Positions 1-5,063 of a stretch of DNA of 5,063 nt are shown here, piece after piece (positions within the stretch are counted from its first letter, which is position 1; every line of letters begins with the position of its first letter). Under the pieces are notes generated by a model. The model was not told the DNA's origin. It ran no database searches and saw nothing but the letters and a program-made list of their open reading frames with translations. Origin of the DNA: Pseudomonadota bacterium (GTDB lineage Bacteria > Pseudomonadota > Alphaproteobacteria > Rhizobiales > Xanthobacteraceae); NCBI GenBank assembly GCA_023390955.1, contig JAEWBW010000303.1, positions 1 through 5,063 on the forward strand. The letters are read 5' to 3'. Position numbers and translations under genes: made by a program.

Positions 1-2263
1 CGAGGATCATCGAGGCCTTGCCCTCGATATGGGCGGCCATGCCGAGCAGCGCGCCGATGGTCAGCACGCCGGTGCCGCCGACACCGCCGACCGCGATGTT
101 GTAGGGCTTGTCGAGCGTCGGGCGCGACGCCGGCTCGGCAATCGCACCGATATCGCTGAGGTCGGCGGGCGCGCGGTGACGCGGCTTGCCGCCGTCGACG
201 GTGACGAAGGACGGGCAAAAACCCTTCACGCAGGAATAGTCCTTGTTGCAGGACGACTGGTTGATGCTGCGCTTGCGGCCGAATTCGGTCTCCAGCGGCT
301 CGACCGAGATGCAGTTCGACTGCACCGAGCAGTCGCCGCAGCCTTCGCAGACCGCCGGATTGATCATCACGCGACGCGCCGGATCCTCCATCAGGCCACG
401 CTTGCGGCGGCGGCGTTTTTCGGCGGCGCAGGTCTGCACGAACACGATCGCGGAGGTGCCCTTGTGTTCACGGCACATCTTCATGACGTTCTGCAGCTCG
501 TCGCGGTGATAGAGCTTCACCCCCGGCGCGATAGTGTCGGCCGGATAGGCGTCCGGCGTTTCCGAGACCAGATAGATCTCGCGGATGCCTTCGGCGTGGA
601 GCTGGAAGGTGATCTGCTGCGGCGACAGATCGCCGTCATGGCGCTGGCCGCCGGTCATGGCGACCGCGTCGTTGTAGAGGATTTTGTAAGTGATGTTCGC
701 CTTGGAGGCGACCGACTGGCGGATGGCGAGAAGGCCCGAGTGGAAATAGGTGCCGTCGCCGAGATTCGCGAAGATGTGGTTCTCGTTGGTGAAGGGCGCG
801 ATGCCCACCCACGGTACGCCCTCGCCGCCCATATGCGTAAAGGTCTCGGTCGAACGGTCCATCCACAGCGCCATGAAGTGGCAGCCGATCCCGGCGAGCG
901 CGCGGCTGCCTTCGGGGACCTTGGTCGAGGTGTTGTGGGGGCAGCCGGAGCAGAAGTATGGCGTGCGGGAGACCGGCGCGGTCGGGATCATCTGCGACGC
1001 CTGGCGGCCGTTGAACCAGTCGGCCTTGGCGCGGAGCATTTCCGCAATCTCGGGATTGAGATTAAGTCGCAGCAGCCGCTCGGTCAGCGAACTCGCAAGC
1101 GAGGCGACGCTCAGCTCTGCGGAGAAGGTCAGGAAGCGCTTGTCGTGCTCGTCCATCTTGCCGACGATGCGTGGGCGCACGTCGTCGCGCCAGTTGAACA
1201 GCTCCTGCTTGACCTGGTTCTCGACGATCTCGCGGCGTTCCTCGACGATGAAGATTTCCTCGAGCCCGACCGCGAACTGGCGCACGCCTTCCGGCTCCAG
1301 CGGCCAGGGCATGCCGATCTTGTAGAGGCGAAGGCCGATCTTGGCGGCGACCTCCTCGGTGATGCCGAGCTCGCGCAGTGCCTGGCGCACGTCTTCATAG
1401 CTCTTGCCGGAGGCCATGATGCCGAAGCGCGCGTTCGGCGAATCCATGGTGACGCGGTTGACCTTGTTGGCGCGCGCGAATGCGATCGCGGCAAAGCCCT
1501 TGTAGTCCTGCAGGCGCCGATCCTGCTCGAAACGGTCGTCGGGCCAGCGCAGGTTGAGGCCGCCGGGCGGCATCTCGAAATCGGTCGGAATGATGAAAGG
1601 CTTCATCTCATCGGAGAGGTCGATCTCGGCGGTGGTCTCCACCGTCTCCGTGATCACCTTCATGCCGACCCAGCAGCCCGAATAGCGCGACATCGCAATG
1701 CCGAGCAGGCCCATCTCGATCATCTCGTGGATGCTCGAGGGATAGAGATACGGCATCAGCGCCGAGATGAAGGCGTGGTCCGATTGATGCGGGACGGTCG
1801 AAGACTTTGCGCCGTGGTCGTCACCGGCCAAACACAAGACGCCGCCATTCTTGGCGGAGCCGGCGGCATTGCCGTGGCGGAACACGTCTCCGCAGCGATC
1901 GACGCCTGGGCCCTTGCCGTACCAGATGCCGACCACGCCGTCATACTGGGCGCCGGGCGAGAGGTTGAGCTGCTGCGAGCCCCACACCGCGGTCGCGGCC
2001 AAATCCTCGTTCACGCCGGGCTGGAACTTGATGTTGTACTGCTCGAGGTGCTTGCGCGCGGCAAAGAGCTGCTGGTCATAGCCGCCCAGCGGCGAGCCGC
2101 GGTAGCCGGAAATGAAACCTGCGGTCTTCAGGCCCGCGGCGCGGTCACGCCGGATCTGCGCCATCGGCAGCCGCACCAGGGCCTGGATGCCCGTGGTGAA
2201 GACGTGACCGGTTTCCTGCGTGTATTTTTGATCGAGACTGATCGGACCCTGGTTGATGCCCAT
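1..2263 (-). CDS. Indolepyruvate ferredoxin oxidoreductase, fused IorA-IorB type (C-terminus cut by window edge)
   Basis: Cytoplasmic TPP- and Fe-S-dependent enzyme that oxidatively decarboxylates aryl 2-oxoacids such as indolepyruvate to the acyl-CoA, reducing ferredoxin (family knowledge; the substrate here is inferred). The frame is open for 754 codons from ATG at 2263, with AGAGGA five bases upstream. Visible in order: an N-terminal pyruvate-oxidoreductase-like segment with GYRGSPLGG (residues 53-61); CSGCPHN (438-444); a TPP/Mg site with GDG (502-504) followed by NDAVAMTGGQ (531-540); a cysteine-rich Fe-S segment with CEGCGDC (639-645), C651, C672, C678 and C683; and a glycine-rich GGVGGTG (726-732) that opens the IorB/gamma domain. 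Fused members are about 1150 residues, so roughly 400 lie beyond base 1. It is divergent from the cytochrome c gene. I see no frameshift. Family assignment is firm, the exact 2-oxoacid less so. Confidence 0.95.
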   Translation of the reverse strand, partial: MGINQGPISLDQKYTQETGHVFTTGIQALVRLPMAQIRRDRAAGLKTAGFISGYRGSPLGGYDQQLFAARKHLEQYNIKFQPGVNEDLAATAVWGSQQLNLSPGAQYDGVVGIWYGKGPGVDRCGDVFRHGNAAGSAKNGGVLCLAGDDHGAKSSTVPHQSDHAFISALMPYLYPSSIHEMIEMGLLGIAMSRYSGCWVGMKVITETVETTAEIDLSDEMKPFIIPTDFEMPPGGLNLRWPDDRFEQDRRLQDYKGFAAIAFARANKVNRVTMDSPNARFGIMASGKSYEDVRQALRELGITEEVAAKIGLRLYKIGMPWPLEPEGVRQFAVGLEEIFIVEERREIVENQVKQELFNWRDDVRPRIVGKMDEHDKRFLTFSAELSVASLASSLTERLLRLNLNPEIAEMLRAKADWFNGRQASQMIPTAPVSRTPYFCSGCPHNTSTKVPEGSRALAGIGCHFMALWMDRSTETFTHMGGEGVPWVGIAPFTNENHIFANLGDGTYFHSGLLAIRQSVASKANITYKILYNDAVAMTGGQRHDGDLSPQQITFQLHAEGIREIYLVSETPDAYPADTIAPGVKLYHRDELQNVMKMCREHKGTSAIVFVQTCAAEKRRRRKRGLMEDPARRVMINPAVCEGCGDCSVQSNCISVEPLETEFGRKRSINQSSCNKDYSCVKGFCPSFVTVDGGKPRHRAPADLSDIGAIAEPASRPTLDKPYNIAVGGVGGTGVLTIGALLGMAAHIEGKASMIL

Positions 2264-2418
2264 CTTTGTCCTCTTTAGCCCCTATTCACTCAAGCCGTTG
2301 CCCGCTCGTGGTTTTTAGCTAGGGCGCGGCATTCGACTCTGCCACTCTATGTCGGATATTTGAGCTGCCGCATCACAAATCTGCCGTAGAGGCGGCCTGC
2401 CGCAAAAATCGCAATTTC

Positions 2419-2445
2419 ATGGCCGGAAATGCGCCGGCCATTTTA
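2419..2445 (+). promoter_or_regulatory. Perfect 8-bp inverted repeat followed by a short T tract
   Basis: The arms ATGGCCGG (2419-2426) and CCGGCCAT (2434-2441) match exactly around the 7-base spacer AAATGCG, and TTTTAG follows on the plus strand. This is the shape of a weak intrinsic terminator or attenuator hairpin read in the plus direction. It could equally be an operator for the divergent genes. No gene lies upstream on the plus strand for it to terminate, so the role is open. Confidence 0.45.
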
Positions 2446-2466
2446 GTTTGTGTCACCGCACCGGGG

Positions 2467-2488
2467 GCGTCACGAAACGACGTGACGC
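2467..2488. promoter_or_regulatory. Perfect 8-bp inverted repeat, likely operator of the cytochrome c promoter
   Basis: The arms GCGTCACG (2467-2474) and CGTGACGC (2481-2488) match perfectly around the spacer AAACGA. A third GTCAC sits in direct orientation at 2452-2456, 17 bases before the GTCAC of the left arm. The dyad ends two bases before a TATAGT box, so it covers the -35 position. That is the usual site for an activator contacting RNA polymerase or for a repressor. The regulator is not identified. Seen directly: the repeat and its position. Inferred: operator function. Confidence 0.55.
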
Positions 2489-2490
2489 GC

Positions 2491-2496
2491 TATAGT
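2491..2496 (+). promoter_or_regulatory. Probable -10 box of the cytochrome c gene
   Basis: TATAGT differs from the sigma-70 consensus TATAAT at one position. It lies 28 bases before the chosen ATG, which would give a leader of about 20 bases. The hexamer 17 bases upstream is CGTCAC, a poor -35, and it lies inside the inverted repeat. This suggests a promoter that needs an activator bound at that repeat. Confidence 0.45.
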
Positions 2497-2510
2497 GCGC
2501 GGCGATCGCG

Positions 2511-2518
2511 GGGGAAGG
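2511..2518 (+). promoter_or_regulatory. Ribosome binding site that sets the cytochrome c start
   Basis: GGGGAAGG lies six bases before ATG 2525. This favours that ATG over the in-frame GTG at 2495. The GTG lacks a comparable site, overlaps the -10 box, and would put ten charged residues ahead of the signal peptide. Confidence 0.65.
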
Positions 2519-2524
2519 CTGAGC

Positions 2525-3739
2525 ATGCGGGCGATTCTGGTCGGGCTGGTCTTGTGCAGTGCGATTATAGCCGCGCCCGCAGCTGCCGCCGGGCCGAACG
2601 AGCCGTCCGCGGAAACCATCGCTCGCGGCAAGGCGCTGACGGAGGCCGGCGACTGCGCGGGTTGCCATACTGCCGATCCCGCAAAGCCGTTCGCGGGCGG
2701 CAAACGCATCGACACCCCCTTTGGCGGCATTTTCGCGCCGAACCTGACGCCGGATCGCGAGACCGGCATCGGCGGCTGGTCGGACGCGGATTTCACCCGC
2801 GCGCTCCGCTTCGGCGTGGCGCCGGACGGTTCGAACTACTATCCCGCGTTCCCCTACCCCTATTTCACCAAAATGACGAAGGACGACACGCTCGCGATCC
2901 GGGCTTATCTCGCCACGCAAGCGCCGGTCGCAAATCGCAACAAGCCGCCCGAGTTGCGCTGGCCGCTGAACTACCGCGTGCTGATGCGCGCCTGGAACTA
3001 TCTCTACTTCCAGCCCGGCCTGTTCGAGCCGGACCAGACCAGGAGCGCCGAGTGGAACAGGGGCGGCTATCTCGTCACCGGCCTTGGCCATTGCGGCGCC
3101 TGCCACACGCCCAAGAATTCCCTCGGCGCCGACAAGCGTGATCTCGCCTTGTCCGGCAACCAGGTCGATGGCTGGTTTGCGCCGAGGCTCGACGGCGCCG
3201 CGCGCAGCGGGCTGAAATCCTGGAAGGTCGAGGACATCGTCGAATATCTCCAGAGCGGCCGCAACGCCAAGACTAACGCCAGCGGACCGATGGCCGATGT
3301 CGTCGCCGGCTCGACCTCGAAGATGAGCGATGCCGATGTCCACGCCATGGCGGTGTATCTGAAAAGCCTGCCGGCCGGTCCGCCCGAGCCGAAGGTCACG
3401 CCGCCCTCGGAGGCCGAGATGAAGGCAGGCCAGGCGATCTACGCGCATGCCTGCATCGCCTGCCACGAGGCCGATGGCTCCAGCGCGCCGCGGATCTATC
3501 CGCCGCTGCCCGGCAATGCCGTGCTGCAATCCGACAACCCCGCCTCGACCATCCGCATCATCCTCGACGGCGCGCAGACCGTGACGACGCCGCGCGCACC
3601 AAACAGCGGCTCGATGCCGGGTTATGCAAAGGACCTGTCCGACGAGCAGGTCGCCGCCGTCGCCAACTACATCCGCAATTCCTGGGGCAATTCCGCGCCG
3701 CTGGTGAGCGCTGGCGACGTGAAGAAGGCGCGGCGCTAG
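2525..3739 (+). CDS. Exported triheme cytochrome c, dehydrogenase cytochrome-subunit type
   Basis: Periplasmic electron carrier of the family that serves as the cytochrome subunit of membrane alcohol, gluconate, sorbitol or fructose dehydrogenases, passing electrons to ubiquinone or a terminal oxidase (family knowledge). The 404-residue product begins with a signal peptide: Arg2, a hydrophobic stretch at residues 3-18, and a likely cut after the alanine run near 22. It has three heme c motifs: CAGCH (44-48), CGACH (190-194) and CIACH (310-314). Family landmarks include NLTPD (73-77), TGIGGWSDADF (80-90), GPM (254-256) and SMPGY (363-367) near the end. Met256 or Met267 and Met364 are candidate sixth ligands for hemes II and III. 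The heme I loop reads PAFPY (107-111), where AdhB-type proteins have PAMPY. I see no C-terminal membrane anchor. No flavin- or PQQ-dehydrogenase gene lies in the window, so the partner is unknown. Confidence 0.93.
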   Translation: MRAILVGLVLCSAIIAAPAAAAGPNEPSAETIARGKALTEAGDCAGCHTADPAKPFAGGKRIDTPFGGIFAPNLTPDRETGIGGWSDADFTRALRFGVAPDGSNYYPAFPYPYFTKMTKDDTLAIRAYLATQAPVANRNKPPELRWPLNYRVLMRAWNYLYFQPGLFEPDQTRSAEWNRGGYLVTGLGHCGACHTPKNSLGADKRDLALSGNQVDGWFAPRLDGAARSGLKSWKVEDIVEYLQSGRNAKTNASGPMADVVAGSTSKMSDADVHAMAVYLKSLPAGPPEPKVTPPSEAEMKAGQAIYAHACIACHEADGSSAPRIYPPLPGNAVLQSDNPASTIRIILDGAQTVTTPRAPNSGSMPGYAKDLSDEQVAAVANYIRNSWGNSAPLVSAGDVKKARR

Positions 3740-4392
3740 CCGGACGGCCCCCGCCCCTCGTCTCCCGTGAAGACGAATTTCGGCATCTCCCATTTGTAGC
3801 GCACCGCGAGCAGGCGGAGGCTGATGCCGAGCGCGAACGTCAAGATGGTCCACAGCTCCGCATTCAAGTTGAGCCCGAACGCGGTGGCGTAGAACAGGCC
3901 GGTCACCACCGAGACGGTGGCGTAGAGCTCTGAGCGAAACAAGAGCGGCACGTCGTTGCAGAGCACGTCGCGCAGCACGCCGCCGGCGCAGCCCGTCACC
4001 ATGCCGGAGACGATCACGATCGGCAGCGACGCATCCATCTGCCAGGCAACGTCGCAACCGGCCATCGTGAAGACGACGAGACCGATGGCATCGAGCACGA
4101 TGAAGGCGAGGCTCAGCCGATGCACCAGCCGCGCGAACACGATGGTCAGCAGCGCAGAGGCGCCCGGCAGCGCGAGATAGATCGGGTTGGCGACCCACAC
4201 CAGCGGATAGTGCCCGAGGAAGAGATCGCGCAACGTGCCGCCGCCGAGCGCGGTGATGCAGCCGAGAAAGCAGACGCCGAGCCAGTCCATGCTGCGGCGG
4301 CCCGCAGCAAGCGCCGCCGTCATCCCCTGCGCCGCAAGCGCAATGAACGACAGAACGTGCAGCACGCTATCTGATGGTGGCAGGCTCCACAT
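3736..4392 (-). CDS. TRIC (UPF0126 / YadS-YicG) family membrane cation channel protein
   Basis: Predicted inner-membrane protein of the trimeric intracellular cation channel family. Bacterial members form homotrimers that conduct monovalent cations; the physiological role in bacteria is poorly defined (family knowledge). With ATG 4392 the product has 218 residues, close to the 205-215 usual for the family. It is hydrophobic throughout, consistent with about seven membrane segments. The two repeat signatures of the inverted-repeat fold are clear: ALGGGTLRDLFLG (48-60) and CAGGVLRDVLCNDVPLLF (135-152). The hydrophilic C-terminus ends GDEGRGPSG. A GTG at 4446 in the same frame would add 18 polar residues and would make the 4414-4440 inverted repeat coding. 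I prefer ATG 4392 on length, with GGGAA about nine bases upstream. The gene converges on the cytochrome gene and the two stop codons overlap. Confidence 0.92.
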   Translation of the reverse strand: MWSLPPSDSVLHVLSFIALAAQGMTAALAAGRRSMDWLGVCFLGCITALGGGTLRDLFLGHYPLVWVANPIYLALPGASALLTIVFARLVHRLSLAFIVLDAIGLVVFTMAGCDVAWQMDASLPIVIVSGMVTGCAGGVLRDVLCNDVPLLFRSELYATVSVVTGLFYATAFGLNLNAELWTILTFALGISLRLLAVRYKWEMPKFVFTGDEGRGPSG

Positions 4393-4398
4393 CGCTTT

Positions 4399-4410
4399 GG
4401 TTCCCGATTC
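4399..4410. repeat. 12-bp direct repeat, copy 1
   Basis: GGTTCCCGATTC, identical to the copy at 4448-4459. On the minus strand it reads GAATCGGGAACC and supplies the Shine-Dalgarno-like GGGAA ahead of ATG 4392. The two copies bracket the 4414-4440 inverted repeat. Confidence 0.8.
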
Positions 4411-4413
4411 AGC

Positions 4414-4440
4414 GGTGGAACTTACGTCAGTAGTTCCACC
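4414..4440. promoter_or_regulatory. Perfect 9-bp inverted repeat upstream of the TRIC gene
   Basis: The arms GGTGGAACT (4414-4422) and AGTTCCACC (4432-4440) are exact reverse complements around the 9-base spacer TACGTCAGT. If the TRIC gene starts at 4392, this lies in its promoter or leader, 22 bases from the start codon. It could be an operator dyad or a leader-RNA hairpin near the ribosome binding site. No T tract follows, so a terminator is unlikely. Confidence 0.6.
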
Positions 4441-4447
4441 CTGCACA

Positions 4448-4459
4448 GGTTCCCGATTC
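4448..4459. repeat. 12-bp direct repeat, copy 2
   Basis: GGTTCCCGATTC, an exact copy of 4399-4410 offset by 49 bases. On the minus strand it ends one base before the alternative GTG start at 4446. Both candidate starts of the TRIC gene are therefore preceded by the same GAATCGGGAACC element. Confidence 0.8.
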
Positions 4460-4499
4460 CTGCGCGCACGGCAACATGCGACGAAAGCATGAGAGGGCC

Positions 4500-4525
4500 G
4501 GAACTGAAGGCCGCACCTATGGGTT
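4500..4525 (+). promoter_or_regulatory. Possible EcfG-type (general stress) promoter of the small membrane protein gene
   Basis: GGAAC at 4500-4504 is followed after 17 bases by GGTT at 4522-4525. The alphaproteobacterial EcfG sigma factor reads GGAAC-N16/17-CGTT (established knowledge), so this has a perfect -35 and one mismatch in the -10. Transcription would start about 25 bases before ATG 4559, leaving room for the ribosome binding site. Motifs this short also occur by chance. Confidence 0.35.
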
Positions 4526-4558
4526 GTCAGGGCGCATCAACTTCAGGAGATCCTAACG

Positions 4559-4978
4559 ATGGCTGACGACCGTTTCCCCAACGATCCCTATCGCCCGAAT
4601 CTCGCCGACGATGAGTATGTTCGCGCGGCGCGCCGGGACGCCCAGTTGCAGGCCGATCCCGAGCTCGGCGAAGGCCCCGCGTCGAGCGGCAAGGTCGCGA
4701 TGTTCGCGGTTGCGATCGCGCTGGTCCTCGGCGCCGTGTTCTACGGCTTGAACAACACCAGCGTGAACCAGGCTTCGACCGACTCGCCGGCGAAGACCGC
4801 GCAGACGACGCCGGCCAATCCGGCCGCGCCTCCTGGCATGCGTGACGTAACGCCGCGCACCAACACGGGTCCGGGCGTGACCACGGGTGCTGCGCCGGCG
4901 AAGCCCGCCCCGGCTCCGGATACGCCGGCCGCGAAGCCCGCGCCGGACACCCAGACGCCGTCTGACGGCCCGAAGTAA
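4559..4978 (+). CDS. Small uncharacterised single-pass membrane protein with Pro/Ala/Thr-rich tail
   Basis: I do not recognise a named family. The 139-residue product has three parts. The N-terminal part (1-44) is charged and polar, rich in Asp, Arg and Pro. A single hydrophobic segment follows (about 45-64, starting KVAMFAVAIALVLG). The rest is a low-complexity tail rich in Pro, Ala and Thr (about 68-139) with AKPAP at 114-118 and 125-129. The hydrophobic segment is too far in for a standard signal peptide, so a membrane anchor with a cytoplasmic N-terminus and an extended periplasmic tail is the simplest reading (inference). AGGAGA at 4545-4550 sits eight bases before the ATG. The gene stands alone between a divergent TRIC gene and its own terminator. 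A possible stress promoter lies upstream. Similar short proteins annotated as hypothetical are, as I recall, common in Bradyrhizobium. Confidence 0.85.
   Translation: MADDRFPNDPYRPNLADDEYVRAARRDAQLQADPELGEGPASSGKVAMFAVAIALVLGAVFYGLNNTSVNQASTDSPAKTAQTTPANPAAPPGMRDVTPRTNTGPGVTTGAAPAKPAPAPDTPAAKPAPDTQTPSDGPK
4898..4951 (+). repeat. Imperfect tandem Ala-Lys-Pro-Ala-Pro segment in the tail of the small membrane protein
   Basis: Residues 114-122 read AKPAPAPDT and residues 125-131 read AKPAPDT, encoded by related GC-rich stretches built around GAAGCCCGC. This looks like a short internal duplication that has drifted. Such segments often vary in length between strains. Confidence 0.5.
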
Positions 4979-4998
4979 CGACAACACATGAAGCGATG

Positions 4999-5030
4999 AG
5001 CGGCGGGACGAAAGTCCCGCCGCTTTTCGT
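4999..5030 (+). terminator. Strong rho-independent terminator
   Basis: An 11-bp perfect stem, AGCGGCGGGAC (4999-5009) with GTCCCGCCGCT (5014-5024), is closed by a GAAA tetraloop and followed by TTTCGTT, making a run of four T with the last stem base. It begins 20 bases after the stop of the small membrane protein gene and should end that transcript. The remaining bases to 5063 show no supported gene. Confidence 0.9.
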
Positions 5031-5063
5031 TCGTCGCTCTGTTCGTTTGCCTTAGCTGAACAT

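Noticed and set aside
29..2278. A 749-codon open frame on the plus strand, antisense to the oxidoreductase gene
   Set aside because: It is exactly in codon register with the real gene, so its stops could only come from TTA, CTA or TCA codons in that gene, which high-GC genomes avoid. The product is a low-complexity Arg/Ala/His/Asp-rich sequence with no domain I recognise, while the minus strand gives a clear conserved enzyme.
2495..2524. Upstream GTG start for the cytochrome
   Set aside because: It overlaps the likely -10 box, lacks a good ribosome binding site and would spoil the signal peptide. ATG 2525 has GGGGAAGG at the right distance.
2453..4198. A 581-codon open frame on the minus strand across the cytochrome gene and into the TRIC gene
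   Set aside because: It is the register-matched antisense of the cytochrome gene and an out-of-frame reading of the TRIC gene. Its Arg/Ala/Gly-rich product matches nothing, and both true genes have strong family motifs.
4475..4491. Short inverted repeat CATGC-N7-GCATG
   Set aside because: Five-base arms are expected by chance in a window this size, and nothing in its position adds support.
4476..4556. A 26-residue Arg-rich open frame ending just before the small membrane protein gene
   Set aside because: It has no convincing ribosome binding site, and its 3' part covers the ribosome binding site of the next gene. A chance frame is the simpler reading, although a leader peptide cannot be excluded.
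4553..4989. Two minus-strand open frames opposite the small membrane protein gene
   Set aside because: Their products are Arg- or Gly/Ala-rich shadows without recognisable domains. The plus-strand frame has a strong ribosome binding site, a clear membrane segment and a terminator just after its stop.
5052..5063. Possible last codons of a minus-strand gene (Met-Phe-Ser-stop) at the right edge
   Set aside because: Only three codons are visible before the edge, so there is no way to tell a real gene end from chance.

Overview
The window is GC-rich DNA with the codon use of a high-GC alphaproteobacterium. The protein sequences look most like those of Bradyrhizobium and its relatives (Nitrobacteraceae). 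That placement is a judgement from remembered family sequences, not a search result. Nothing points to a mobile element, CRISPR array, tRNA or rRNA. It reads as ordinary chromosomal sequence with four protein genes and compact regulatory gaps.

Layout. (1) Bases 1-2263, minus strand: the first 754 codons of a large fused indolepyruvate ferredoxin oxidoreductase (IorA-type TPP domains, a cysteine-rich Fe-S segment, then the start of the IorB/gamma domain). The left window edge cuts it. (2) Bases 2264-2524: a divergent intergenic region with two perfect inverted repeats and a likely -10 box for the next gene. (3) Bases 2525-3739, plus strand: an exported triheme cytochrome c of the alcohol/gluconate/fructose dehydrogenase cytochrome-subunit type, with no dehydrogenase partner in view. 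(4) Bases 3736-4392, minus strand: a TRIC/UPF0126 family membrane channel protein, convergent with the cytochrome and sharing a CTAG at which both genes stop. (5) Bases 4393-4558: a divergent intergenic region with a 12-bp direct repeat flanking a perfect 9-bp inverted repeat, and a possible general-stress (EcfG-type) promoter. (6) Bases 4559-4978, plus strand: a small uncharacterised single-pass membrane protein with a Pro/Ala/Thr-rich tail, followed by a strong intrinsic terminator at 4999-5030.

How they fit together. The four genes alternate in strand, so each is probably transcribed alone and there is no operon here. The oxidoreductase is cytoplasmic and reduces ferredoxin during 2-oxoacid (arylpyruvate) oxidation. 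The cytochrome is periplasmic and should pass electrons from a periplasmic dehydrogenase to the respiratory chain. The sequence gives no reason to couple the two beyond the shared promoter region. I found no convincing new multi-gene system. The items most worth a second look are the regulatory repeats in the two divergent gaps, the Met-to-Phe change at the expected heme I ligand loop of the cytochrome, and the uncharacterised small membrane protein.
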